From: Syntrophomonadaceae bacterium
GTDB lineage: Bacteria > Bacillota_D > Dethiobacteria > DTU022
Length of the DNA stretch: 13,060 bases
Reading direction: 5' to 3'
Assembly (NCBI GenBank): GCA_003551865.1
Contig: PUNU01000174.1
Location: 1 to 13,060, forward strand
Shown here: positions 5,186-12,733 of the stretch, piece by piece
Layout: the number at the start of each line of letters is the position of its first letter
Position numbering within the stretch: the stretch's first letter is position 1
Translations under genes and position numbers: made by a program
Notes under the pieces: generated by a model
Told to the model about the DNA's origin: nothing
Databases searched by the model: none
Seen by the model: only the letters and a program-made list of their open reading frames with translations

Positions 5186-5875
5186 ATGTCTTCCAAAAGA
5201 GTGGTTATTATAGCCAACGGCACTTTAAGAAACTTTGATTACCACCGCAGTTTATTTAAAGGGGACGATTATTTTATATGCATTAACGGCGGGGCAGTCC
5301 ACGCTTTTAACCTTGGGATTAAACCCGATCTGGTGCTGGGCGACCTCGACTCGCTGCAACCGGGCGAGAGAGAGAAACTGGTCCGGTTTGCTCTGGAATT
5401 AATCGAATACCCTTCGGCCAAAGAAAAATCCGACCTTGAACTGGCCCTTGACAAAGCCGTTGATATGAAACCGCAGGAAATCATGATCATTGGGGCCCTG
5501 GGCGGCAAAAGGGCGGATCATTTTTTTATAAACCTGCTTTTACTACTGGTTCCGCTTAACCGGGGCATTCCGGCAAGGATCGTCGATGAATTTCAAGAGA
5601 TCAGGATAATCAACGAAGAACTAATTATCGAGGGCAGACCCGGCGATTACCTTTCCCTGTTTGCCCTTACCCCGGAGACCGGTGGAATATCTACCGAAGG
5701 GTTAAAGTTTCCCCTGGAAAATGAAAGCCTAAATTTTGCTTCCACCCTTGGCTTGAGCAATGAGTTTGTTTCATCCAGCGCCAGGATCACCCTGCAGTCA
5801 GGTTTACTGCTGGTCATCAAATGTGACAGGGGGCCGGCGGATCTGTCGCACAAGGAAAGTGAGTCCTCCAATTGA
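5186..5875 (+). CDS. thiN: Thiamine pyrophosphokinase
   Basis: A cytosolic enzyme that transfers pyrophosphate from ATP to thiamine, making thiamine diphosphate. Motifs: NGGAVHAFNLGIKPD (residues 34-48), GDLDS (52-56, metal/substrate aspartates), EYPSAKEKSDLELAL (74-88) and GALGGKRADHFFINLLLL (103-120). These form the catalytic domain, and the C-terminal part (about 150-225) is the small beta domain that binds thiamine. The frame is open back to ATG 5048, but that would add 46 residues with no family character. AAGAAGG at 5171-5177 sits 8 bases before ATG 5186, giving 229 residues, near the usual 210-220. Its TGA overlaps the TTG of the following carrier gene, so the two are translationally coupled. 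Confidence 0.93.
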   Translation: MSSKRVVIIANGTLRNFDYHRSLFKGDDYFICINGGAVHAFNLGIKPDLVLGDLDSLQPGEREKLVRFALELIEYPSAKEKSDLELALDKAVDMKPQEIMIIGALGGKRADHFFINLLLLLVPLNRGIPARIVDEFQEIRIINEELIIEGRPGDYLSLFALTPETGGISTEGLKFPLENESLNFASTLGLSNEFVSSSARITLQSGLLLVIKCDRGPADLSHKESESSN

Positions 5876-7344
5876 ACTTGGCAAATGATACGGTCTTAAA
5901 AGACAGGCACTCCTTAATCAAAAGGATACTGGTTTTTATTATTGCTGCGGGGCTACTGGTCCTGGTTAACCTGGTGCCGCTGGAGATTTTTAACCGGGGA
6001 GATATTGATATTTTATTGACCACAGAGGGCAGGGCCGCCCTGGGCGTCCTTGTTTTTGTCATCATACTCTGGGTGACGGAAGTGATGCCTTTTGCCGTGG
6101 CTGCCTTAAGCGGTCTTTTACTGGTGCCTTTTTGCGGTATAATGCCGTTTTCCGACACGGTGGGTTATGGATTTGGCAATACAATTGTAGTGTTTTTTAT
6201 CGGTATCCTGGTTATTTCTTCCGGGCTTACCCGCTCCGGGCTGGCCGATCGGCTAACCTCGTTGATTATTAACAGGGTTGGCCTTCAACCCCGCAAGCTG
6301 GTGCTGGTTTTTATTCTGCTCGGCGCAATGCTGTCCATGTGGATCGTTAACATGTCTGTTTCGGCTATCTTACTGCCTGTAGCCCTTAATATTTTACATA
6401 AAAGCCGGGTTCCACCTCTGAAAAGCAACTTTGGTCGGGCCTTGATGATCGCTGTAGCCTGGGGGCCGGCTGTCGGAGGAATAACCACCCCGGTGGGTAA
6501 TGGAGCCAACGTTGTGGCCCTTGGCTATTTGCGGGACCTGGCCGGTATTCAGATCGATTTTTTGCGCTGGATGATTGTTGGGGTCCCCGCAGCAGTTTTA
6601 ATCCTGCCCCTGGCTTATTTTATACTAATTAAAATATTTCCTCCGGAGCCTCTGGCAGACGAAGTTGTAAAACAGCAGCCGGAGGAATATCCAGCTGAAA
6701 AAGCGGAACTTAAACCCTCGGAAATCAAAGCCCTGGTTATATTTGGCACCGCGGTTTTATTGTGGATCGGCGATCCCCTGCTGGTCAGGTTTGCCGGCTT
6801 TTCTTTGCCGATTGAGTCCGTGGCTCTTGGAGCGGCGGTGCTTTTTTTCATTCCCGGGATCGACCTGTTAAGCTGGAAGGAGGCACAGCATGATGTCGAC
6901 TGGGGTGCCATCGTTTTAATCGCCGCCGGTTTGTCCCTGGGAGCGGTTGTTTACGAAACCGGGGCGGCCGGTTGGTTGGCTTCGGCGGCTTTTACGCCCC
7001 TGGGCCAGCTTTCCCTGGCAGTGCGGATATTTCTGGCGGTCCTCGCAGTTGAATTGCTAAAAGTTTTCTTTTCCAGCAATACTGTTACCGGGGTGATCAT
7101 GGTGCCCCTGGTTATCGCACTTTCAGGCAGGCTCGGCTTTGATCCCTGGATGCTGGCCGGTCCGGTGGCCATAGCTACTTCCCTGGCTTTCTTGTTGGTT
7201 ACTTCCAGTCCGACCAATGTTATACCTTATGCTTCCGGTTATTTTACGATCAAAGATTTCATGAAAGCGGGAGGCCCCCTGACCCTGACTGTACCTTTTT
7301 GTGTTACTTTTGCCTTCCTGTTGTTTGGCGGCCTGCTGCGTTGA
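5872..7344 (+). CDS. SLC13/DASS family anion carrier (dicarboxylate/sulfate/citrate type)
   Basis: A 490-residue inner-membrane carrier with about 11-13 hydrophobic segments. Family marks are GFGNTIVVFFIG near residue 100, TTPVGNGAN (205-213), SSNT (401-404) and TSSPTN (444-449). The second-half SNT and TSSPTN sites are normal. In the first half, where family members such as VcINDY have SNT, this protein reads V159-N160-M161. It probably imports di- or tricarboxylates or sulfate with sodium, but the substrate cannot be told. It starts with TTG 5872, inside ATTGA, overlapping the thiN stop. AGGAAAGTGAG at 5853-5863 acts as the ribosome binding site, so translation is coupled to thiN. A hydrophilic loop at about 262-285 separates the two halves. 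Confidence 0.88.
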   Translation: MNLANDTVLKDRHSLIKRILVFIIAAGLLVLVNLVPLEIFNRGDIDILLTTEGRAALGVLVFVIILWVTEVMPFAVAALSGLLLVPFCGIMPFSDTVGYGFGNTIVVFFIGILVISSGLTRSGLADRLTSLIINRVGLQPRKLVLVFILLGAMLSMWIVNMSVSAILLPVALNILHKSRVPPLKSNFGRALMIAVAWGPAVGGITTPVGNGANVVALGYLRDLAGIQIDFLRWMIVGVPAAVLILPLAYFILIKIFPPEPLADEVVKQQPEEYPAEKAELKPSEIKALVIFGTAVLLWIGDPLLVRFAGFSLPIESVALGAAVLFFIPGIDLLSWKEAQHDVDWGAIVLIAAGLSLGAVVYETGAAGWLASAAFTPLGQLSLAVRIFLAVLAVELLKVFFSSNTVTGVIMVPLVIALSGRLGFDPWMLAGPVAIATSLAFLLVTSSPTNVIPYASGYFTIKDFMKAGGPLTLTVPFCVTFAFLLFGGLLR

Positions 7345-7370
7345 TTGGTTGCTTAAATCACGGTGTCTGA

Positions 7371-7386
7371 TAAGATAAAATATAAT
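7371..7386 (+). promoter_or_regulatory. Candidate promoter for the DUF362 gene
   Basis: Overlapping -10-like hexamers TAAGAT (7371-7376) and TATAAT (7381-7386) follow a TTGCTT (7349-7354). TTGCTT to TAAGAT has a 16-base spacer. TATAAT has no good -35. The stretch is AT-rich, so the call is tentative. Confidence 0.3.
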
Positions 7387-7416
7387 TAAGCATACTTATT
7401 GAGGAGGCGAACTAAA

Positions 7417-8748
7417 ATGGCTAAAACTAAAAACCCGGTCTCGGTAGTGCGGTATGAAAACCCCTATCAATCGGTGAAAAAAGCGGTTCTTGACAGCAAA
7501 GGGTTGGAGCACCTGCCGGCAAAGGCCCGTGTTTTCATAAAACCAAATATTGTTTTTTGGACCAAAGCCTGTCAATTCCCCAAGTGGGGTGTTATTACCA
7601 CCTCAAGGGTAATTGAAGATATAATAGTTTTATTAAAAGAACACGGTACTGAAGATATCACCATCGGTGAAAGTATAGTCGAGGATCCCAAAGATAAAGA
7701 AACCCCGGCCCATGCTTTTAAAACCCTTGGTTACGAAACTTTAAAACAGCGATACGGTGTTAAGATTATAAGCATTATGGATCGCCCTTTTAAAAAAGTC
7801 GAGCTTGACGGGGGTATAAGCTTGAAATTTAATGAAGACATCCTGGACAGTGATTTTCTGGTCGATCTTCCGGTTTTAAAGGCGCACAACCAGACGGTGG
7901 TCAGCCTGGGCCTTAAAAACCTTAAAGGGGTCATTGACACCGCTTCCCGCAAGAAGTGCCACAGCGCCGATCCCCAAAAAGATTTGCATTTCCACATTGC
8001 CCGCCTGGCCGAACCGATGCCCCCCGCTTTAACGCTAATCGACGGCATTTACACCCTGGAGCGGGGGCCCGCTTTTGACGGTCGGATGAGGCGCAGTGAT
8101 CTGCTGGTTGCTTCGCCTGATCTGCTCTCTGCAGACATGGTAGGGGCAAAACTGCTCGGGTATGATCCCGCCGATGTAGAACACCTGGCCCGGGCCGCCG
8201 AAAAAGCCGGACGCCCGATCGACCTGTCTGACATTGAGGTGCTTGGCGAGGATATCGAGGAAGCTGCTTCATACCACGAATATGACTTTAAATATGTCAG
8301 CGGTGAAAACGGGGAGATGCCGCGGGCCCTGGCCCGCCAGGGGATCAAAGGTCTGTTTTACCGCAAGTATGACGATACCATGTGCACATTCTGTTCGAAT
8401 TTAAACGGTTTGATCTTAACTGCCATTCGCCAGGCCTGGCAGGGAGAACCGTGGGGAAATATCGAAGTGCTTACCGGCAAAGCGATGGAACCCTCACCCG
8501 GCATGAGTGCGACCATATTAATTGGCCAATGCATGTATCAAAAGAACAAGGATCACCCCGACATCCAAAGAATGTTTGCTGTAAAAGGGTGCCCGCCTGA
8601 TCCGGGAGAAATAGTAAAAGTATTTAATGATGCCGGTATACCTATAGATTCTTCTCTTTTCGAGCAGGTTGAATCTCTGCCCGGGTTTTTTATGAGCCGC
8701 TACGAGGGCAATCCCGAGTTTGATGAATCATTTTTTAAAATTAGTTGA
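7417..8748 (+). CDS. DUF362 domain-containing protein
   Basis: A 443-residue soluble protein. Residues about 30-250 carry the DUF362 pattern: AKARVFIKPNIV, WGVITTSRVIEDIIVLLKEHG, ITIGES, the FLVDLPVLKAHNQTVVSLGLKNLKGVI stretch broken by short turns, and ALTLIDGIYTLERGP. This domain is common in anaerobes, often in iron-sulfur proteins of unknown role. The C-terminal part holds four cysteines, C323-x2-C326, C372 and C392 (CTFC, GQC, KGCPPDP), that could bind a metal or Fe-S cluster. The function is unknown. The start is ATG 7417: GAGGAGG at 7401-7407 is 9 bases upstream. An in-frame start at 7399 would overlap that site. The gene ends 13 bases before the threonine aldolase gene, so the two are co-transcribed. 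Confidence 0.85.
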   Translation: MAKTKNPVSVVRYENPYQSVKKAVLDSKGLEHLPAKARVFIKPNIVFWTKACQFPKWGVITTSRVIEDIIVLLKEHGTEDITIGESIVEDPKDKETPAHAFKTLGYETLKQRYGVKIISIMDRPFKKVELDGGISLKFNEDILDSDFLVDLPVLKAHNQTVVSLGLKNLKGVIDTASRKKCHSADPQKDLHFHIARLAEPMPPALTLIDGIYTLERGPAFDGRMRRSDLLVASPDLLSADMVGAKLLGYDPADVEHLARAAEKAGRPIDLSDIEVLGEDIEEAASYHEYDFKYVSGENGEMPRALARQGIKGLFYRKYDDTMCTFCSNLNGLILTAIRQAWQGEPWGNIEVLTGKAMEPSPGMSATILIGQCMYQKNKDHPDIQRMFAVKGCPPDPGEIVKVFNDAGIPIDSSLFEQVESLPGFFMSRYEGNPEFDESFFKIS

Positions 8749-8761
8749 GGGGGACTCAATT

Positions 8762-9787
8762 ATGATTGATCTGCGCAGTGATACTGTTACCCTGCCCACC
8801 GATCTCATGCGGAAGGCTATATTCGATGCGGAGCTGGGAGACGATGTTTACGGAGAAGATCCCACGGTAAACCGCCTGCAGGAGCTGGCCGCGGAAATGA
8901 TCGGAAAAGAAGAGGCCCTGCTTGTGCCCAGCGGGACCATGGGCAACCAGATCGCCGTTTTGGCGCATACAAGCCCGGGCACTGAAGTGATTTTGGAAGA
9001 AAACTCGCATATCTATTACTACGAGGCGGCTGCCGCTTCTGTCTTTGCCGGGATCCAGCCCCGGCCCTTGCCGGGCAAGAGGGGATCCCTGCAGGCTGAC
9101 CAGGTCGAATGGGCTGTTCGCGATGATGATATCCACCTGCCCCCCACTTCACTGATCTGCCTGGAGAATACCCATAACCGGGCGGGTGGCCTGGTGATAC
9201 CCCTGGAGGAAATGAAAGCCGTATTTGAAGTGGCCGGGAGGTATAACATCCCCGTCCATCTTGACGGAGCGCGTATATTTAATGCTTCCATAGCCTCCGG
9301 CGTGGCGGTAAAGCACTACACCGCCTGCACCACCTCGGTCCAGTTTTGCCTTTCCAAGGGGTTGGGGGCACCCGTGGGTTCCATTATAGCCGGGTCCGCT
9401 GAATTTATCGAGGAAGCGCGCCGCTGGCGCAAGCGCCTGGGCGGGGGGATGCGCCAGGCGGGCATTATTGCCGCAGCCGGGATAGTTGCCCTGGAAACCA
9501 TGGTTGAGCGGCTGGCGGAAGATCATGAAAATGCGCGCCTCCTGGCTGAGGGTATGGCGGACTTGCAGGGGATCGAGTTCAACCCGGAAGACGTGGAAAC
9601 AAACATTATTATCATTAAACCAACTAAAATGTCGGTCCGGCAGCTCGGCGAGGAACTAAAAAAACGGGGGATCCTCGCAGTGGTAATGGAACCCGACCGC
9701 ATGCGGTTGACCACAAACAAGGATGTTGATCGGCACGATATTGAAAAAACAATTGTCGCGTTTAAGGATATAACCGGCCGGGCCTGA
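8762..9787 (+). CDS. ltaE: Low-specificity L-threonine aldolase
   Basis: A PLP enzyme of 341 residues that cleaves L-threonine or L-allo-threonine to glycine and acetaldehyde in the cytosol. Motifs: RSDTVTLPT (residues 5-13), GDDVYGEDPTVNRLQ, PSGTMGNQ (PLP phosphate), HLDGARIFNA (aspartate contacting the PLP ring), SKGLGAPVGS with the Schiff-base lysine K199, and RRWRKRLGGGMRQAG. Length and motif order are standard for fold-type I threonine aldolases. GAGGGGG at 8746-8752 precedes ATG 8762 by 9 bases. The frame is open back to 8720, inside the DUF362 gene, but the ribosome binding site decides for 8762. It is co-transcribed with the DUF362 gene and probably with the M20 gene downstream. Confidence 0.95.
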   Translation: MIDLRSDTVTLPTDLMRKAIFDAELGDDVYGEDPTVNRLQELAAEMIGKEEALLVPSGTMGNQIAVLAHTSPGTEVILEENSHIYYYEAAAASVFAGIQPRPLPGKRGSLQADQVEWAVRDDDIHLPPTSLICLENTHNRAGGLVIPLEEMKAVFEVAGRYNIPVHLDGARIFNASIASGVAVKHYTACTTSVQFCLSKGLGAPVGSIIAGSAEFIEEARRWRKRLGGGMRQAGIIAAAGIVALETMVERLAEDHENARLLAEGMADLQGIEFNPEDVETNIIIIKPTKMSVRQLGEELKKRGILAVVMEPDRMRLTTNKDVDRHDIEKTIVAFKDITGRA

Positions 9788-9870
9788 TTATCCAACCCTT
9801 CTTGCGATGAGCTTTGAGCTGTAAAACGGGTTTATTACGGGGTTGGTCGGTCAATAAAAAGGAGAAATTG

Positions 9871-11049
9871 ATGAGTGTGATTGAAGATGTTAAAGCTGTT
9901 CACCGGGATATCATTAAATGGCGGCGGGATCTGCACCAAATTCCGGAAATAGGATTTGAGCTCGAACAAACCTCCGGTTATGTTAAAGAGCGCCTTGATG
10001 AAATGGGAATACCTTACCGCACGGCAGCCAAAACCGGTATCGTGGCTTTGATTAAAGGTGGGAAACCGGGGCCGACCCTGGCCCTGCGTTCCGATATGGA
10101 CGCACTGCCTGTTATTGAAAAAACAGGCCTCCCGTTTGCTTCAACAAATGGGAATATGCATGCCTGCGGCCATGATGCCCACATGGCTATGCTGCTTGGG
10201 GCGGCGAAGATCATTAACAACCGCCGTTTTGAGCTGAGTGGAAACATCAAGCTTCTTTTCCAGCCGGGTGAAGAGGGCCATTTTGGGGCGAAGCAGATGA
10301 TAGCCGACGGCTGCCTTGAAGATCCTCCGGTTGATGCCGCTGTCGGACTCCACGTGGGCCAAATTTTCGCGGAGATCCGTGCCGGACAAATTGGCATCTG
10401 TAAAGGTCCGATCCTCGCTGCAGCCAACCAGTTTCACGTAACAGTCAAAGGAGAAAGCACCCACGGAGCCCTGCCTCACCTCGGGATCGATGCCATATCT
10501 GTAGCTGCGGAAATGCTCCTTAACCTGCAGAAGATAGTAAGTCGGGAGATAAATCCACTCAATCCCGCTGTGCTCACAGTGGGCAAAATAACGGGTGGTG
10601 AGGCCCTCAACATTGTTTCTTCAAAAGTAACGTTCAGCGGTGATTTTCGTTCCATTATCGAAGGGGATCGCGAGTTTATTACTGAACGCCTTGAAAAGAT
10701 CTGCCGTTCTGTGGCGGAAGCCAACCGGGCCGAGGTAGAAATTGACATCCTTGAAGGCTACCCCCCTACGGTAAATGAATCCCGGGTCACGGATATGGTT
10801 ATAGATGCCGCGTCAAAAGTTATCGGCCGTGAAGATATTGTTGAAATTGACAAACCAAACATGGGCACTGAGGATATGTCTTTTTACCTTGAAAAAGTGC
10901 CGGGGGCATTTTTTGTCCTGGGCACGGGAAACGAGGATAAAGGCATTACCTATCCACACCACAACGCCGGGTTCGACGTTGACGAAGCTGTCCTCTGGGT
11001 CGGCCCGGCTATTTTTGTCCAGCTTGCTTTGGATTACCTTGTATTCTGA
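9871..11049 (+). CDS. M20D amidohydrolase (N-acyl-amino-acid / hippurate hydrolase type)
   Basis: A 392-residue metal-dependent amidohydrolase of the AmhX/HipO/IAA-amino-acid-hydrolase group. It cleaves N-acyl amino acids. Metal ligands are visible: C99 and H101 in HACGHDAHM, E134-E135 in QPGEEG, H161 in GLHVGQ, and H363-H364 in YPHHNAGF. The dimerisation domain lies at about residues 180-295, beginning near QFHVTVKGESTHGALPHLGID. The acyl group cannot be predicted. The frame is open from 9814, but AAAGGAG at 9858-9864 places the start at ATG 9871 with a 6-base spacer. The 83-base gap after ltaE holds an inverted repeat (CCAACCC 9792-9798, GGGTTGG 9840-9846) but no clear promoter or terminator. 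Confidence 0.92.
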   Translation: MSVIEDVKAVHRDIIKWRRDLHQIPEIGFELEQTSGYVKERLDEMGIPYRTAAKTGIVALIKGGKPGPTLALRSDMDALPVIEKTGLPFASTNGNMHACGHDAHMAMLLGAAKIINNRRFELSGNIKLLFQPGEEGHFGAKQMIADGCLEDPPVDAAVGLHVGQIFAEIRAGQIGICKGPILAAANQFHVTVKGESTHGALPHLGIDAISVAAEMLLNLQKIVSREINPLNPAVLTVGKITGGEALNIVSSKVTFSGDFRSIIEGDREFITERLEKICRSVAEANRAEVEIDILEGYPPTVNESRVTDMVIDAASKVIGREDIVEIDKPNMGTEDMSFYLEKVPGAFFVLGTGNEDKGITYPHHNAGFDVDEAVLWVGPAIFVQLALDYLVF

Positions 11050-11062
11050 TAAATCGGCACCC

Positions 11063-11076
11063 AAAACTCAAGTTTT
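11063..11076 (+). terminator. Weak hairpin with T-run after the M20 gene
   Basis: AAAACT-CA-AGTTTT followed by two more Ts lies 14 bases after the stop. The stem is AT-rich and the loop minimal, so it would be a poor terminator. Confidence 0.25.
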
Positions 11077-11202
11077 TTGCAATCTCATGGGAACACCTGC
11101 AGAAAACTTTTTACTGGTTAAATAGTGGGGGCATTGGAAACCTATTTTCGGGATGATGGCAACAGGAGTATAAATGTTTATTTGAAAAGGGGGCCATTGT
11201 GT

Positions 11203-11328
11203 ATGCCCGGCAAAATCAGGATCATAACCAAACAGGTCCAAATGGAAGTTAAACTTAATGGTTCCCGCACAGCAGGATATATTTGGGAACAGCTCCCGAT
11301 TAATGGCCTGGTTAATACCTCAGGTTAA
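11203..11328 (+). pseudogene. Truncated cyclophilin-like fold protein (TM1367-like, PF04126 type)
   Basis: Only 41 residues remain. They begin MPGKIRIITKQVQMEVKLN and go on to TAGYIWEQLPINGLVNTSG. This matches, as I recall it, the N-terminal third of the cyclophilin-like family (KIRI..G...EAELNDTPTA..IWEALPIEGRANTWGDEIYF). A full member has about 115-125 residues. The frame stops at TAA 11326-11328, just where the family would continue WGDEIYF, and the tail of the convergent alr gene begins at once. The start looks intact: GGGGG at 11189-11193 lies 9 bases before ATG 11203. It is therefore a 3'-truncated gene, probably cut by the rearrangement that placed alr here. A functional micro-protein is unlikely. 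Confidence 0.7.
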
Positions 11329-12458
11329 TTATTAATGTAGAGTCGGGGCACCCTTTTCCCCACCGCGCAAAGTGCTTCGTAATTGATGGTTCCCAGGATA
11401 CGGGCGATTTCTTCCACCGCTATTTCTTCTTGTTCTTGTTTGCCAAAGAGCACTACTTCATCTCCAACTTCTATTTCGGGCATTGCGGTTACATCAACCA
11501 AAAACTGGTCCATGCAGACCCGCCCGATAATTGGGAAGCGTTTTCCCCTGATCAAAACATGGGCTTTGTTCGAGAGCAGTCTGCTGTATCCGTCGCCGTA
11601 GCCCAGGGGGATGGAGGCAACCAGGGTGTTTTTGACGGTTACGTAGGTGCTGCCGTAGCTTATCGGGGTGCCGGGAGGAACTTCCTTGAGATGAGATACC
11701 CTGCTTTTTAAGGTCATCAAAGGTTTTAAGGGAATTGTATTTTTATTTACTTCCTCCGACGGGTAATGGCCGTACATGCTAATTCCAATTCTTACCATAT
11801 CAAACCATGCTTCGGGTATTTCCAGGGTTGCTGCGCTGTTGGCGGCATGAACCAGGGGCGGGCAGAGGTCTTTTTGCCTGAGGGCATCTATGGCTTGATT
11901 AAATCTCTCCAGCTGTTTTACGGCAAAGCTTTTGTCTTTTTCGTCAGCGGTGGCGAAGTGGGTAAATATTCCCTGGACCTCCAGGTTGGGCAGGGTTTTT
12001 AAGTATTCCAGGAAGAACACAGCATCGGTATGGGGGAATATGCCGATCCTGCCCATCCCGGTATCCACTTTAACATGGATTTTTATGGCGGTTTCTTTTT
12101 TGGCGGCGAGTTCGGAAAAACAGCGAGCGGTTTCTCCGGTAAAAATGGTGGGGATCAGATTATGCTCGAAATATAGATCTGTTTGCTCGGCAAACGGGGC
12201 GCCCATGACCAGGATGGGGGCGCTTATTCCACTTTTTCGCAAAGCCACCCCTTCTTCGGCAAAAGCGACTCCCAGCCGGGAAGCCCCGTGGCCCAGGGCG
12301 CACTTAGCCACTTCAACTGCGCCGTGGCCGTAAGCGTCTGCTTTGACCACGGCCATCAGGGCAGTATTTTTTGCTACGTGGGCACGGAAACACTTCAGGT
12401 TATGGGCAAGGTTGTCCAGGTTAATTTCGGCCCGGGTGGCCCGGAGAGGAACTGTCAA
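11325..12458 (-). CDS. alr: Alanine racemase
   Basis: A 377-residue PLP enzyme that interconverts L- and D-alanine, supplying D-alanine for peptidoglycan. Motifs: RAEINLDNLAHNL (residues 9-21), AVVKADAYGHG with Schiff-base lysine K39, VDTGMGRIG, RIGISMYG, ISYGSTY with catalytic tyrosine Y269, GYGDGYSR with Y288, and GRVCMDQFLVDVT. The N-terminal TIM barrel and C-terminal beta domain are complete, ending KRVPRLYINN. The start is TTG at 12456-12458. TAA lies directly upstream in frame and the SD-like GGTGGTGA occupies 12464-12471. The start codon lies inside a repeat shared with 916-926. The 3' end overlaps the truncated cyclophilin-like gene by 4 bases. A sodium:alanine symporter gene lies upstream on the same strand. 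Confidence 0.96.
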   Translation of the reverse strand: MTVPLRATRAEINLDNLAHNLKCFRAHVAKNTALMAVVKADAYGHGAVEVAKCALGHGASRLGVAFAEEGVALRKSGISAPILVMGAPFAEQTDLYFEHNLIPTIFTGETARCFSELAAKKETAIKIHVKVDTGMGRIGIFPHTDAVFFLEYLKTLPNLEVQGIFTHFATADEKDKSFAVKQLERFNQAIDALRQKDLCPPLVHAANSAATLEIPEAWFDMVRIGISMYGHYPSEEVNKNTIPLKPLMTLKSRVSHLKEVPPGTPISYGSTYVTVKNTLVASIPLGYGDGYSRLLSNKAHVLIRGKRFPIIGRVCMDQFLVDVTAMPEIEVGDEVVLFGKQEQEEIAVEEIARILGTINYEALCAVGKRVPRLYINN

Positions 12459-12527
12459 TTAAATCACCACCAGGTTTTTTATTTGCAGTTACTGCAAGCC
12501 GGCGCTCAGCCGGTCATGCTTACGAGA
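12452..12527. repeat. Dispersed repeat, copy B, at the alr start
   Basis: This shares CTGTCAATTAA (12452-12462) and TGCAAGCCGGCGCT (12493-12506) with copy A at 916-1012, at almost the same spacing. It also contains the palindrome TTGCAGTTACTGCAA (12483-12497) and a CCGGC/GCCGG hairpin (12499-12513). It covers the alr start codon and leader, so it may affect alr translation. Confidence 0.5.
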
Positions 12528-12567
12528 AGTGGTCCGAAACAGGTAAAGATGATTTTATAAAGAGTTG

Positions 12568-12628
12568 ATTTCCTATAGAAAAAAGTTGTTGTAATAATTA
12601 CTAAATCACGCAATTTATAAGCTGACAG
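12568..12628 (-). repeat. 60-base conserved block, copy Y, upstream of alr
   Basis: The minus strand of this stretch matches 4798-4857 (plus strand) at about 80 percent by eye. It contains the perfect palindrome GTAATTATTAC (12591-12601), one base off in the other copy. It lies about 110 bases upstream of the alr start and just after the symporter terminator, the place where an alr promoter or leader would be. Confidence 0.6.
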
Positions 12629-12657
12629 GGCCCTGGCACCGCCGGAACTGTTCAGAT

Positions 12658-12699
12658 AAAACCCCGGCCTGTCAGCATAGAAGACAGGCCAGGGTTTTT
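12658..12699 (-). terminator. Strong intrinsic terminator, potentially bidirectional
   Basis: The arms 12658-12673 and 12683-12698 pair over 16 bases with a single C/A mismatch (core GGCCTGTC/GACAGGCC) around a 9-base loop. A-rich and T-rich flanks lie on both sides, so it could stop transcription on either strand. It ends the symporter transcript 35 bases after the stop codon. Confidence 0.88.
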
Positions 12700-12733
12700 A
12701 AGCTCTAAACTACCGGTTTTAAATGCCTGTTAA

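Noticed and set aside
7731..9795. Minus-strand open frames across the DUF362 and threonine aldolase genes
   Set aside because: Both plus-strand genes are clear from motifs and ribosome binding sites; the minus frames have repetitive Arg/Ser/Pro composition typical of antisense shadows.
9792..9846. CCAACCC/GGGTTGG inverted repeat as a terminator or riboswitch before the M20 gene
   Set aside because: The 7-base arms are 41 bases apart with no T-run, and no known riboswitch core was seen.
11383..12560. Several plus-strand open frames antisense to alr
   Set aside because: They are shadows of alr, which has all catalytic motifs on the minus strand.
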